64,000 nucleotides of DNA from Nocardia brasiliensis (GCF_011801125.1 NZ_CP046171.1:7688001-7752000), one strand, 5' to 3'; counted from the first letter of the stretch, positions 1 to 8,923 are shown. Program-made: numbers and translations. Notes: generated by a model from the letters alone, not told the origin.

Positions 1-833
1 ACCGGCGGCGCGGCCCGCGGCGGCACCGGCGGCCGCATCCCCGGACCGGGCATGCCACGCCCCGGCATCGGCGGCCGCGCAGCCCACCCCGGCCCGCCCT
101 GCGGGGCGAACATGGGCGGGTAAGGCGGCCGCACCGCGCCGGAAGACACTGCGGCCCAAGCCGCTTCATTCGGGAGAGGCGCGGTGCCCGGACCGTGCAT
201 TCCCTGCGGCGCAACGATGCCCGCCGCAGGAACACCCTGCGGCGATCCACCAACGCCCGGGACCTGGCCCATCGGCACCGCCCCTGCCGTCGTGGGTGCG
301 CCCGGCGCACCCGAGGACGCGGATGGAACATCCGTACCGGTGCCCGGAGCGGCAGCCGAGCCCTGCACACCCGTCGCCGGGGTCGCAGCAGCGTTCGCAC
401 CGTGCGTCGCTGCTTCGTCAGGAGCCGAGCCTGCCCCCGAAACCGCGTCCGATCCGTGCGGCCGCGGACCCGTCGCCGCGCCGGAGGCGAAGCCCGCGCC
501 CGAATCCTGCGCCTGCGGACCCGAGCCCGTGGCCTGTCCCGGAACCTCGGTACCGAGCGCGCCCGAGCTGGTCTCCTGCGAACCCACCCTCAGGGTGGGG
601 CCTGCCAAGGCCGGCGGCACCTGCCCGGCGCCGAGATCGACGGCGGTTCCCGGCACCGACCCCTCGGCGCGACCGCCTTCCAGAGCCGAAACCCCGTGCG
701 CCCCAGCGGAACCTGTCACTACCTGAATACGCAACAGCTCCAGGTCCCGTCCGAGCACACCCATCTGCGTCCCCAACGCAGCGAATTCCCCCGAAAGGCG
801 CGAGATCAGCGCCGGATCGATAGATGTGGTCAT
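1..833 (-). CDS. Pro/Ala/Gly-rich hypothetical protein (N-terminal part)
   Basis: Minus-strand frame opening at ATG 833 and still open at the window edge, so only about 277 N-terminal codons are visible. Residues 1-40 contain a leucine-rich, probably helical segment (SGEFAALGTQMGVLGRDLEL). The rest is low-complexity Pro/Gly/Ala/Ser/Thr sequence, ending in Pro-Pro and Gly-Met-Pro repeats. No enzymatic motif is visible. Nocardial multi-pass DUF2339-type membrane proteins can carry such an N-terminal disordered region, so this is one possibility, but the part that would decide it lies outside the window. The frame is supported by the absence of stops over 833 bases and by a sensible N-terminus; function is unknown. 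Confidence 0.65.
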   Translation of the reverse strand, partial: MTTSIDPALISRLSGEFAALGTQMGVLGRDLELLRIQVVTGSAGAHGVSALEGGRAEGSVPGTAVDLGAGQVPPALAGPTLRVGSQETSSGALGTEVPGQATGSGPQAQDSGAGFASGAATGPRPHGSDAVSGAGSAPDEAATHGANAAATPATGVQGSAAAPGTGTDVPSASSGAPGAPTTAGAVPMGQVPGVGGSPQGVPAAGIVAPQGMHGPGTAPLPNEAAWAAVSSGAVRPPYPPMFAPQGGPGWAARPPMPGRGMPGPGMRPPVPPRAAPP

Positions 834-1108
834 GCACCCATGCTCGCCCCGCCGACCCACGCGAACATGAGTAGTAACCCCTGCTGACGACCCGAGATCT
901 ACCCGAATACCGGCACGGCTCGGCCACGCGACAGCGCGCGGCGACGATATGCAGGATTCGCGCACGCGACCCGCCCCGCGGTGCACGTTTTTCCCGCGGC
1001 GATCTGGTGTTCCAGCGGAAATTCACGCCACGGCACCGGTGCGGCGACGCAAGCGGATCGTGGCTCGAATACTCGGTGTCCATCCGCATTCGGGAAAGGA
1101 CAACAACA

Positions 1109-2150
1109 TTGAGTGCGACACCAGCGAGTGACCACCCCGGGGTGACCTTGCTCGACGGGTTCGTCCCGGTGATCGACCTGTCGGCCAGGCACCATGCCGA
1201 CGGACGCCGGGCGATCGCGCGGGCGATCGGACAGGCCTGTGCGAACTCGGGCTTCTTCACCATCGTCGGCCATGGCGTGCCTGCCGACCTCATCGCTCGG
1301 ATGTGTGCGTCGAATCGGGAGTTCTTCGAGCTGCCCGACGCGATGAAGGACCGGGTCGCACACCGGCCCGGGGTGTCGGGGTTCCGGCGCATGGCGGGCG
1401 CCACCGCACACAGCCTGGACCAGCCGTCGCCGCCGGACCTGTGCGAAGTCTTCGCCGCACACGTGACCGGAGAGCTGAGCGAGGCGCGACGCGCGCGTCT
1501 CGGCGACTATTGGGCCTCGTGGAAATTGGCCAATATCTGGCCCGAGGTGCCCGCGGATTTCGCGGACGTCTGGCACGAATATCTCGCCGCACTCACCGAA
1601 TTGGCGGGCGATCTCATGCGGTTGTTCGCGCTGGCACTCGAATTGCCGGAGACCTTCTTCGACGCCCTGTTCGACCGTCACGTCTCCTCAGTGGCGGTGA
1701 ACTACTACTTCCCGCAGCGCGCGGCGCCGCTACCCGGCCAGTTGCGCCGCGGCGCGCACACCGACTGGGGCAGCCTCACCATCCTTTACCAAGACACCGC
1801 CGTCGGCGGCTTGCAGGTACGCCACGGTGCCGGTGCGTGGCAGGACGTCCCGGCGGTGCCCGGCGGCTTCATCGTCAACATCGGCGATCTGATGGCCCTG
1901 TGGACGGCGGGCCGCTGGGTCTCCACCATGCATCGCGTGATCAACCCCGAACAGGGTGATTCGTCGTCACGGCTGTCGATTCCGTTTTTCTACCTCCCCA
2001 ACCACGACGCCGGCCATCGATCCGATCGGCGCCTTCGCCGACCGGGCCGCACCGCGGAAATTCGACGTCGACACCGCGGGACAATGGATCTCGCGCAAGA
2101 TGCAGAAGACCTTCGCGGCCGATCCACAGCACTACCGATCGGCAGGCTGA
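1109..2150 (+). pseudogene. 2-oxoglutarate/Fe(II) oxygenase (isopenicillin N synthase-like), frameshifted near its 3' end
   Basis: TTG start at 1109 with Shine-Dalgarno GGGAAAGGA eight bases upstream. The reading starts SATPASDHPG and has the non-haem dioxygenase N-terminal domain (FVPVIDLS ... GFFTIVGHGVP). The double-stranded beta-helix core has the HxD pair (GAHTDWGS), the distal His (TMHRVINP) and the 2-oxoglutarate-binding RxS (SRLSIPFF). The frame shifts by one base around 2009-2015, after FFYLPNHDA. The family-like C-terminus (IDPIGAFADRAAPRKFDVD ... ISRKMQKTF) continues in another frame to the stop at 2150. Without the shift the product would be about 346 residues, the usual length. 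All catalytic residues precede the shift. As read, translation would run on into the antisense of the next gene. Either a real mutation or a sequencing error; the substrate cannot be inferred. Confidence 0.75.
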
Positions 2151-2184
2151 TCCCACACCGACCCGGTCCGACCGGCGGGGCGGG

Positions 2185-2886
2185 TCAGTGGCCCATCATC
2201 CGGCGCCAGTGCGCCATGAAGGGGTGTTTGGCGGTGAGCGAACCGAAACGGATGCGGCCCCGGACCACGAGGTGCAGCGGGCCGATGGGCGGCCCGGTGC
2301 GCACCTTGTTGTTGACGCTGGAGCCGATCAGGTCCACCTCGTTGAGGTCGACGGTGGCTTCGCGCGGCACGATGAGGGTGAGCGAGCTGCAGAAGTCGTC
2401 CACGTTCACCTCGACCACCTGGGTGGACATGATCGCCTCGGTGAAATCGAGGGTGACGCCGGAGAGCCAGCTGTCGAGGTGCAGGGTGGGCGCGACCTGC
2501 CACGGCCCGCGCCGGTTCACCCCGGACAGCCTGCTGCGGATCACGCCGCCGTTGCCGGTCACCGGGCCGACCGGCGGCGGCACCGGACGATGCTTCACGA
2601 ACGAGGGCGTGGTGTTCACGAACGCCGACGGCTGCGCGGTGGGCTGACCGACCAGCCGCACCCCGGGCAGATCGATGAGTACGGCGTTGAGCTCGCCGCG
2701 GGTCTTCGCGGCCAGCGCGGTGTCCATCCGCTCGGTGAACTCGCCGAGCGAGAGCATGCCGAGTCCGACGGCACGCTGCAGCAGCTGCCCGACGTGTTCG
2801 CGTTCGGCGTCGGACACGCGCAGATCCCGGTCGCCGATCGCGTCACCGGGGCCGACGCCGTGGGATGTCGATTCGGGTCCGCCCAT
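2185..2886 (-). CDS. DUF1707 domain protein with C-terminal cell-wall-stress (LiaF-like) domain
   Basis: 233 residues. Residues about 20-75 match the DUF1707 (SHOCT-like) helical domain: DLRVSDAEREHVGQLLQRA, LSLGEFTERMDTALAAKTRG. The C-terminal third (LDFTEAIMSTQVVEVNVDDF, VDLNEVDLIGSSVNNKV) looks like the beta-helical DUF2154/LiaF C-terminal fold found in actinobacterial envelope-stress proteins. A Pro-rich linker joins them. No membrane segment is seen, unlike many DUF1707 proteins. It converges with the oxygenase and lies 82 bases beyond the 5' side of nothing else; the next minus gene downstream in the text (response regulator) ends at 2969, so a separate promoter is likely. Molecular function is unknown; a role in envelope sensing is inferred from the family. 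Confidence 0.8.
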   Translation of the reverse strand: MGGPESTSHGVGPGDAIGDRDLRVSDAEREHVGQLLQRAVGLGMLSLGEFTERMDTALAAKTRGELNAVLIDLPGVRLVGQPTAQPSAFVNTTPSFVKHRPVPPPVGPVTGNGGVIRSRLSGVNRRGPWQVAPTLHLDSWLSGVTLDFTEAIMSTQVVEVNVDDFCSSLTLIVPREATVDLNEVDLIGSSVNNKVRTGPPIGPLHLVVRGRIRFGSLTAKHPFMAHWRRMMGH

Positions 2887-2968
2887 GGCTTCGAGATTAC
2901 CGATTCGCCGTCCCCTGCGGATCAGGGCGATCCCGGATTCCGCATGGCGAGTTCGTACCTCCGCCGGA

Positions 2969-3637
2969 CTACTCCAGGCCCTGCTCGATCGCGTAGCGGG
3001 TCAGCTCGACCCGGTTGGCCAGCTGCAGCTTGCGCAGCGTCGCCTGCACATGGTTCTCCACGGTGCGATGACTCAGGTTGAGCCGGGACGCGATCTGCTT
3101 GGCGGACAACCCTTTCGCTACCATGCGCAGCACCTCGGTCTCCCGTTCGGTGAGCGCGGGACGGTGCGGCTCGTCGGGCTCGGCAGGCGCCGTTGCCATC
3201 CGCCGATACTCGCCGAGCACCAGCCCGGCGAGGCCCGGGGTGAACACCGGCTGCCCGGCCGCGGTCGCGCGCACCGCCTCGATCAGCTCTGCCACCGACG
3301 CGCTCTTCACCAGGTACCCCGAGGCACCGGCCTTGATCGCGTCGAGCACGTCGTCGCGTTCGGCCGAGGCGGACAGCACGAGCACCCGGCTCTGCGGCGA
3401 GACGCGCAGCACCTCGGCGGTCGCCTGCGCGCCGTTCCCGTCGGTCAGCTGCATGTCCATCAGCACCACCGCGGGTCGCACCGCGGCGGCCCGCCTGGTC
3501 GCGCTGCCCACCCCGTCCGCGGTGGCGACCACCTCGAACCCGGCCTCGGTGAGATCGCGCGACACCCCGTCCCGCCACATCGGGTGGTCGTCCACCACCA
3601 TCACCGAAATCGCTTCGGCGCCAGCACTGTCGGTCAT
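2969..3637 (-). CDS. NarL/LuxR-family response regulator
   Basis: 222 residues starting MTDSAGAEAIS at 3637. The receiver domain has the acidic pair (VMVVDDHP), phospho-acceptor Asp (VLMDMQLTDG), switch Ser (VLVLSAS) and Lys (GYLVKSAS). The C-terminal LuxR helix-turn-helix covers roughly residues 155-220 (LTERETEVLRMVAKGLSAKQI, SHRTVENHVQATLRKL). It is the last gene of a three-gene minus operon with permease and kinase; its ATG overlaps the kinase stop in an ATGA arrangement, indicating translational coupling. It should be phosphorylated by the adjacent kinase and bind DNA as a dimer. Targets are unknown; the co-transcribed permease or the divergent cyclase are natural candidates. Confidence 0.93.
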   Translation of the reverse strand: MTDSAGAEAISVMVVDDHPMWRDGVSRDLTEAGFEVVATADGVGSATRRAAAVRPAVVLMDMQLTDGNGAQATAEVLRVSPQSRVLVLSASAERDDVLDAIKAGASGYLVKSASVAELIEAVRATAAGQPVFTPGLAGLVLGEYRRMATAPAEPDEPHRPALTERETEVLRMVAKGLSAKQIASRLNLSHRTVENHVQATLRKLQLANRVELTRYAIEQGLE

Positions 3638-4812
3638 ACTCCGCTCCTCGGTACCCGGAATTCCCATTCGGTGCCGAAGCCGACCCCACCGTCGATCTCG
3701 GTGAGCAGGTCGGCGGTGCCGCCGAGGGCGGCGATCCGTCCGACGATGGACCGGGAAACACCCAGTCGCCCTTCGGCTTCGGCTTCGGCCAGCCGCCCCG
3801 GCGCGATGCCGACGCCGTCGTCGCGCACCGAGATCACCACTTCCTCGCCCGTGTCCTCCAGCAGCACATACGCTTTCGCGTCCGGGCCGGCGTGCAGCTC
3901 GACGTTGGACAGCGCGTTCGCGACGGCGGCCGCGATCTCGCCCGCCGCCCAGCGCCCGATCGGCACCGGCTCGCCGGGGGTGGAGACGAACACCGTCGGC
4001 TTCGCGTGCACGGTGAGCAGCGGCCGCAGATCGACCTCGGCCCCGCCGGCATCGCCGCGGTCGGCCTGTTCGCTGATCAGGACCCGCAGCGCCACTTCCT
4101 GTTCCCCGGCGCGCTGCGCGAGTTCCTCGGTGGGACCGCCGATTTCGGTGCCCCGCCGCTTGATGTAGCTGAGCACCTGGAGCACTCCATCGTGCACTTC
4201 GCGCGAAAGCCGTTCCCGCTCTTCGGCGGCGGCGGTCAGCCGAACGGCGCGTTCGAGCTGCTCCTGGGAGCGGCGCGCGGTGTTCGCGGCCAGCCCGAGA
4301 GCCAGCCCGACCGAGACGAGCACCGGCACCGTCGCGTCGGTCCACACGTCCTGTCCCCACTGGTCACGCACGGTCAGCGCCGCCGAGGCGATCAGCGCGC
4401 CGGAGAGCACGCCCGCGATCGGCCCGCGCAGGATCGCCGCGCCGATCACCGCGTTGGCGGCCCAGAGCGTGGTCGGCAGCGTCTGATGCCCGTGGTACCA
4501 GTCGTAGTCGGCGACCAGCCTGGTCGCGGCCATCAGGGCGATCACAACGACGTGGTCGCCGAGCACCACCCAGCCGCGCAGCCGCCGCACGTCGGGAAAT
4601 TGCCACTGCGACAACATGATCGCCGATGCGCCCGACCAGACCGCCATCAACGCGATGAGCACCCAGCTCAGCCGCTGGTTGTGGTAATACGGCACCGAGG
4701 AGACCTGCTGACCGACCGCGTACAGCAGGGTGACCAGGCGCAGCGCCTGTACGGCCCGCCACAGCGGCGTGGTCGCCGCGTCGGAGCCGGGCTCAGCCGC
4801 GCGGCGAGCCAT
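3634..4812 (-). CDS. MacS-like membrane sensor histidine kinase
   Basis: 392 residues from ATG 4812 (a GTG at 4815 directly before it is an alternative). The N-terminal half has about five or six membrane segments (LRLVTLLYAVGQQV, WVLIALMAVWSGASAIML, HVVVIALMAATRLV, VLVSVGLALGLAANTA). A HisKA_3 dimerisation helix with the phospho-acceptor His follows (EERERLSREVHDGVLQVLSY). The HATPase has a degenerate N-box (AAAVANALSNVELHA) and clear G-boxes (VRDDGVGI, GRLGVSRSIVGRIAALGG, GVGFGTEWEF). This is the NarL-partner kinase class that actinobacterial annotation often calls MacS-like. The gene overlaps the upstream permease stop by about 20 bases and the downstream regulator by 4. The signal is unknown. 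Confidence 0.9.
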   Translation of the reverse strand: MARRAAEPGSDAATTPLWRAVQALRLVTLLYAVGQQVSSVPYYHNQRLSWVLIALMAVWSGASAIMLSQWQFPDVRRLRGWVVLGDHVVVIALMAATRLVADYDWYHGHQTLPTTLWAANAVIGAAILRGPIAGVLSGALIASAALTVRDQWGQDVWTDATVPVLVSVGLALGLAANTARRSQEQLERAVRLTAAAEERERLSREVHDGVLQVLSYIKRRGTEIGGPTEELAQRAGEQEVALRVLISEQADRGDAGGAEVDLRPLLTVHAKPTVFVSTPGEPVPIGRWAAGEIAAAVANALSNVELHAGPDAKAYVLLEDTGEEVVISVRDDGVGIAPGRLAEAEAEGRLGVSRSIVGRIAALGGTADLLTEIDGGVGFGTEWEFRVPRSGV

Positions 4813-6043
4813 CACCGGGTCCAGGCGTGGCGGGCCGCGCCTCGGGCGTCTCGGCCGCGGCCTTCGTCAGGGTCGCCGCCACATCGAAGCGGTGCGGGTC
4901 GGGCTCGTCGGGTTCGATCTCCCCGGTTTGCAGGTCCTCGAACAACTCCTCCGGGCTCTCCGCGAGCAGCGAGCGGATGGCGGTGTTCATCACCGCGACG
5001 AACGGCACCGCGAGCAAACCGCCCGCGATCCCGCCGAGCACCACGCCCGCCGTGATCGCGAGCACCACCGCCAGCGGATGGATGCTCACCGCCCGGCCGA
5101 GCAGCAACGGTTGCAGCACATGGCCTTCCAGCTGCATCACCGCGATGATGATGCCGAGCACGATCAACGAGGTGATCAGTCCCTTGGTCACCAGCGCGAT
5201 GAACACCGCGACGAACCCGGCGACGAACGCGCCGATGATCGGGATGAACGCGCCGATGAACACCAGCGAGGCCAGCGGAAGGGCCAGCGGCACACCGAGA
5301 ATGCCCAACCCGGCGCCGATGCCGATCGCGTCCACCGCCGCCACGGCGACGGTGGCGCGCACGAACCCGACCAGCGTGCCGAAACCGAGCCTGCCCGCGG
5401 TGCGCACCCGCTCGCGCTGCGGAGTCGGCACGATCCGGGTGACGAAATGCCAGATCTGATCCCCGCCGTAGAGGAAGAAGATGAGGATGAACAGCGTCAG
5501 GAAGATGCCGGTCAGCAGCTCGAAGATGACCCCGGCGGTGGTCAGCGCCCCGCTGGTGAGCCGGTCCTGATTCGACTGGATGGTCTTGACGATCTGGTCG
5601 CCGGCATTGCGGATCTGATCGTCGCTCATGTGCGGCGGGCCGGTGATCAGCCAGTCCTGAATCTTGTGAATGCTGTTGGTGAACTCGTCGGACAGTTGCG
5701 GCACGCCGGCGACGAACTGCTCGACGACGAAGGTCATGATGCCCGCGACCAGCCCGAGCGAGCCGACCAGCGCGACGAACACCCCGACCGAGCGTGGCAC
5801 GCCCAACCGCTGTAGCCAGTCCACCAGCGGCGCGAGCAGCGCGGCCGCGAGCAGCGCGATCGCCAGCGGGATCACCACCGTCGCCAGCTTCTGGATGATC
5901 GCGATCAACGCCAGCGCGACCGCGAAGAGGATAAGCAGCCGCCAGCCCCACTCCGCCGACACCCGGACGATCGGATGCACGGAGTCGGCGGCAGGCCGGG
6001 TCGACGCGGCTTTCCGCTTCGGGTTCGGCTCGGGGGCACTCAC
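4793..6043 (-). CDS. AI-2E family transporter (PerM-like membrane protein)
   Basis: 416 residues from GTG 6043. Eight or so hydrophobic segments, including paired helices at residues 35-90 (LLILFAVALALIAIIQKLA, VGVFVALVGSLGLVAGIM) and a C-terminal block (GAFIPIIGAFVAGFVAVFIA, SIHPLAVVLAITAGVVLGG). The LEGHVLQPLLLGRAVSIHP stretch is the hallmark of the AI-2E/UPF0118 family. No Shine-Dalgarno is seen, but a -10 box TAAGCT (6056-6051) lies 7 nt before the GTG, so a leaderless transcript is likely. It is the first gene of the operon with the histidine kinase and response regulator; a C-terminal acidic tail follows the last helix. The family includes Na+/H+ antiporter-like and AI-2-export proteins; the substrate here is not known. 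Confidence 0.9.
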   Translation of the reverse strand: MSAPEPNPKRKAASTRPAADSVHPIVRVSAEWGWRLLILFAVALALIAIIQKLATVVIPLAIALLAAALLAPLVDWLQRLGVPRSVGVFVALVGSLGLVAGIMTFVVEQFVAGVPQLSDEFTNSIHKIQDWLITGPPHMSDDQIRNAGDQIVKTIQSNQDRLTSGALTTAGVIFELLTGIFLTLFILIFFLYGGDQIWHFVTRIVPTPQRERVRTAGRLGFGTLVGFVRATVAVAAVDAIGIGAGLGILGVPLALPLASLVFIGAFIPIIGAFVAGFVAVFIALVTKGLITSLIVLGIIIAVMQLEGHVLQPLLLGRAVSIHPLAVVLAITAGVVLGGIAGGLLAVPFVAVMNTAIRSLLAESPEELFEDLQTGEIEPDEPDPHRFDVAATLTKAAAETPEARPATPGPGDGSPRG

Positions 6044-6050
6044 CTCGCCG

Positions 6051-6056
6051 AGCTTA
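6051..6056 (-). promoter_or_regulatory. Leaderless -10 box TAAGCT for the AI-2E/two-component operon
   Basis: TAAGCT on the minus strand fits TAnnnT and ends 7 nt before GTG 6043, which places the transcript start at or next to the start codon. No Shine-Dalgarno lies in between. The divergent cyclase promoter is about 135 bases away. Confidence 0.55.
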
Positions 6057-6190
6057 ACCGGCACAACAGGGCAAAGTCGCGCGTCGACCCGCCCTGTGCC
6101 GCGCCCGAACCTGGGCTGAGCCGCGCCTGAGCCCAGGCTGAACCGCACCGGCGCGACAGCGCCGCGGCGATGGACGCGTGATCGAAACGC

Positions 6191-6196
6191 TAGATT
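6191..6196 (+). promoter_or_regulatory. Leaderless -10 box TAGATT for the cyclase gene
   Basis: TAGATT lies 7 nt before GTG 6204, with no Shine-Dalgarno. This supports GTG 6204 as the start rather than the TTG codons at 6195 or 6198, which would lie inside or directly against the -10 element. Confidence 0.55.
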
Positions 6197-6203
6197 GTTG
6201 GTT

Positions 6204-7757
6204 GTGTCAGCGCCCCTGGAAGCGGTCAAACAGACCATGCGAACGCGCTGGCCGCTGTACCTGGCATCGATGCTGCTGGCCAACGCGTTCGGCGCGGTGC
6301 TGGTGTGGGCGTTCATCCAGTACGGCCTCCCAGTCCCCGAGGACGCGCAGTCCGGTGCCAGGAACACCGGCCTGCTGGTTCCCGGCCTGGTGTTCATCAC
6401 CGGCGGCATGCTCAGCGCGGTCGCGTCCGCGCTGATGCTGCGCCCGGTGATGCGCTGGCAGATGCGCGGCGGGCCGCCGAGCAGGCAGGAACAGATGGCC
6501 GCGCTGCACGCGCCGCTGCGCCAGGCGATCCTGCACCTGGCGCTATGGCTGATCGGCGGCGCGATCCTGGCCGGCCTGATCATTTCGGAGGAACCCAAGC
6601 TGGCCGGCGCGGTGATCGTCACCGAGTGCATGGCCGCCACCATCGTGTTCGGCTTCACCTACATGCTCGGCGAGCGGATCCTGCGCCCGGTCGCCGCCGA
6701 GGCGCTGACCGCGGGCACCTTCGATCACACCCTGACCCCCGGTGTCGGCACCCGGATGGCCATGACCTGGGGCATGGGCACCTTCGCGCCGACGATCGCC
6801 ATCGTGCTGCTGTGTATCACGCAGATCTCCTCGGACGTGAAGTTCTCCGCGCAATCGCTGGCGATCTCCATCCTGCTGCTCTGCGGCGTGGTCATCCTGC
6901 AGGCGCTCGCGCTCTCGATGCTCACCGGTTCCAGCATCTCCGACCCGGTGCGCCAGCTCAGCCAGGCCATCGACCGGGTGCAGGAGGGCGCGCGCGACGT
7001 CCAGGTCGAGGTCTTCGACGGCAGCGAGATCGGCCTGCTGCAGGTCGGCTTCAACCGGATGATGGAGGAGGCCGCCAAACGCCGCCAGTTGCAGGAGCTG
7101 TTCGGCCAGCACGTGGGCGAGGAGGTGGCCCAGCGCGCGCTGGACTACGGCACCGAGCTCGGCGGTGAGACCCGGTTCGTCGCGGTGCTGTTCGTCGATA
7201 TGGTCGGCTCCACCGCGACCGCAGCCGAGCGCCCGCCCACCGAGGTGGTGAGCCTGCTCAACGAGTTCTTCCGGATCGTGGTCGACGTCATCGACCGGCA
7301 CAACGGCTTCGTCAACAAGTTCGTCGGCGACGCCGCGCTGGCCATCTTCGGCGCACCGCTGGACCGCCCGGACGCACCGACCGCGGCACTGGCCGCCGCC
7401 AGGGAACTGCGCGAGGTATTGCGGCAGGTGCCCGGTCTCGACATCGGGATCGGGGTGTCGGCCGGGCTGGCCGTCGCCGGAAATATCGGCGCGGCAAATC
7501 GTTTCGAATACACGGTGATCGGAGATCCGGTCAACGAGGCATCCCGGCTGACCGAGCTCGCCAAAGACCAGCCGGGGCGCACCCTGGCCTCCGGCAGCGC
7601 GCTGTATTTCGCCGATGAAAGCGAGCAGGACAAATGGGAAACCGGCGAAGAGGTACAACTGCGTGGCCGCCGCCGAAAAACCCTGCTGGCCTGGCCGAAA
7701 GAAAGCGTCCGGCATACCGAGGAGGCAGACGCCGAAACGGTGCGTTCGTTAGGCTGA
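6204..7757 (+). CDS. Membrane-anchored class III adenylate/guanylate cyclase with HAMP domain
   Basis: 517 residues from GTG 6204. Six membrane segments fill residues about 10-230 (YLASMLLANAFGAVLVWAF, GLLVPGLVFITGGMLSAVA, LAISILLLCGVVILQALAL). A HAMP linker follows (ISDPVRQLSQAIDRV ... NRMMEEAAKRRQLQELF), then the cyclase homology domain. Catalytic residues are present: metal-binding Asp in FVDMVGSTA and FVGDAALAIFG, the purine-contacting Lys in FVNKFVGDA, and Asp, Asn and Arg in VIGDPVNEASRLTE. This is the architecture of the mycobacterial Rv1318c-Rv1320c/Rv3645 group, so cAMP synthesis is expected. It is divergent from the AI-2E/two-component operon and followed after 4 bases by a membrane-protein gene that has its own promoter-like box. 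Confidence 0.93.
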   Translation: MSAPLEAVKQTMRTRWPLYLASMLLANAFGAVLVWAFIQYGLPVPEDAQSGARNTGLLVPGLVFITGGMLSAVASALMLRPVMRWQMRGGPPSRQEQMAALHAPLRQAILHLALWLIGGAILAGLIISEEPKLAGAVIVTECMAATIVFGFTYMLGERILRPVAAEALTAGTFDHTLTPGVGTRMAMTWGMGTFAPTIAIVLLCITQISSDVKFSAQSLAISILLLCGVVILQALALSMLTGSSISDPVRQLSQAIDRVQEGARDVQVEVFDGSEIGLLQVGFNRMMEEAAKRRQLQELFGQHVGEEVAQRALDYGTELGGETRFVAVLFVDMVGSTATAAERPPTEVVSLLNEFFRIVVDVIDRHNGFVNKFVGDAALAIFGAPLDRPDAPTAALAAARELREVLRQVPGLDIGIGVSAGLAVAGNIGAANRFEYTVIGDPVNEASRLTELAKDQPGRTLASGSALYFADESEQDKWETGEEVQLRGRRRKTLLAWPKESVRHTEEADAETVRSLG

Positions 7758-7761
7758 CCGG

Positions 7762-8850
7762 GTGACGGCCCACGGGGAACTGGCCGGAGAACCTGCGCCG
7801 GCGCACACGGACGAGACCCGCCGTGGCAAATTCTGGTGGCTCAAATGGGTCGCCGGTATCGCCCTGCTGGCATTGTTGATCGGCGAGGGCGTCTATCTGT
7901 GGCCGCGGCTGCACGAATCATGGCGAAAACTCAGCGAAATTCATTGGGGCTGGGTCGCCGCGTGTATTTGGTTGCAGGCGTTGTCGATGAGTGGATTCGG
8001 CCGGGTGCAGAAACAACTGCTGAACGCGGGCGGCGTCGAGGTGAGCCAGCGTAAATCCGTCGCGGTGGTCTACGGCGCCACCGCCATGTCCGTCACGCTG
8101 CCCGCGGGCCAGGTGTTCTCCACCGCCTTCACCTATCGGCACACCCGCCGATTCGGCGCGAGCCCGATCGTGGCGTCCTGGCAGCTGGTGTTCTCCGGCG
8201 TGGTCGCCGCCGTGGGTCTCGCGCTGCTCGGCGTCGGCGGCACGCTGCTCTCCGGCGGCACCATCGGCCCGTTCAAGCTGGTCTTCTCGCTCGCCGCGGT
8301 CGTCGCGCTGGTGTGGGGCGGCAACTACATCTCGCGCAATCCCGGCTCGCTGGAGGCGCTGCTGCGCCGGGCGCTCGGGCTGGTGAACCGACTGCGCAAA
8401 CGACCAGCGGGCCAGGGCGCGAGCAAGATCGGCGACGTGCTGGCGCAATTGGAGTCGGTGGAGCTGGGCAAGCGCGACGGGGCGCTGGTCGCGCTCTGGG
8501 CGCTGGTGCACCGCTTCGCCGACGTGGCCTGCCTCGGCGCGGCCTGCTATGCCGTCGGCGGCGACCCGCGCCTGGCCGGGCTGCTGCTCGCCTTCGCGCT
8601 CGGCAAGGCCGTCGGCTCGATCCCGTTCGCCCCCGGCGGGATCGTCTACGTCGACGCGACCCTCATCTACGGTCTCACCGCGGCCGCGGGCCTGCCCGCC
8701 GCGCAGGCGGTGGCCGCCGCGTTCGTCTACCGCATGGTGAGCTTCATCCTGGTGGCGATCGTCGGATGGATCGTGTTCCTCTTCCTGTTCCGCACCCCGC
8801 AGGACGACGACGCCGAGTACGAGAAGGAATTCTCCCAGCGGCGGTTCTGA
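7762..8850 (+). CDS. Lysylphosphatidylglycerol synthase transmembrane-region (UPF0104) protein
   Basis: 362 residues from GTG 7762. Seven or eight membrane helices and the conserved family motifs ATAMSVTLPAGQVFSTAFTY and IPFAPGGIVYVDATLIYGL, plus YRMVSFILV near the C-terminus. These belong to the LPG_synthase_TM (MprF flippase-like) family. No catalytic aminoacyl-transferase domain is attached, so a role in lipid translocation or polyprenyl-lipid handling is likelier than lysylation. TAGGCT (7750-7755) six bases before the GTG suggests independent leaderless transcription, although the gene starts only 4 bases after the cyclase stop. The Asp/Glu-rich C-terminal tail (DDDAEYEKE) is probably cytoplasmic. 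Confidence 0.85.
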   Translation: MTAHGELAGEPAPAHTDETRRGKFWWLKWVAGIALLALLIGEGVYLWPRLHESWRKLSEIHWGWVAACIWLQALSMSGFGRVQKQLLNAGGVEVSQRKSVAVVYGATAMSVTLPAGQVFSTAFTYRHTRRFGASPIVASWQLVFSGVVAAVGLALLGVGGTLLSGGTIGPFKLVFSLAAVVALVWGGNYISRNPGSLEALLRRALGLVNRLRKRPAGQGASKIGDVLAQLESVELGKRDGALVALWALVHRFADVACLGAACYAVGGDPRLAGLLLAFALGKAVGSIPFAPGGIVYVDATLIYGLTAAAGLPAAQAVAAAFVYRMVSFILVAIVGWIVFLFLFRTPQDDDAEYEKEFSQRRF

Positions 8851-8910
8851 ACGCACCCGGCCGAACACGCAGCGCCGCAGGTGCTTCACATTCGGCGCGG
8901 CCGCGCCCAC

Positions 8911-8916
8911 TACGCT
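8911..8916 (+). promoter_or_regulatory. Leaderless -10 box TACGCT for the DUF3054 gene
   Basis: TACGCTGACC then GTG. The same wording (TACGCTGACG then ATG) precedes menC at 61080, and TAGGCTGACC precedes the UPF0104 gene at 7750. Spacing to the start codon is 7 nt. Confidence 0.5.
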
Positions 8917-8923
8917 GACCCGC

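Noticed and set aside
1007..2647. A continuous 546-codon plus-strand frame covering the oxygenase and running past 2150
   Set aside because: The last 200 residues are unrelated to the family and lie antisense to the DUF1707 gene; the family C-terminus is in another frame, so this is a read-through after a frameshift.
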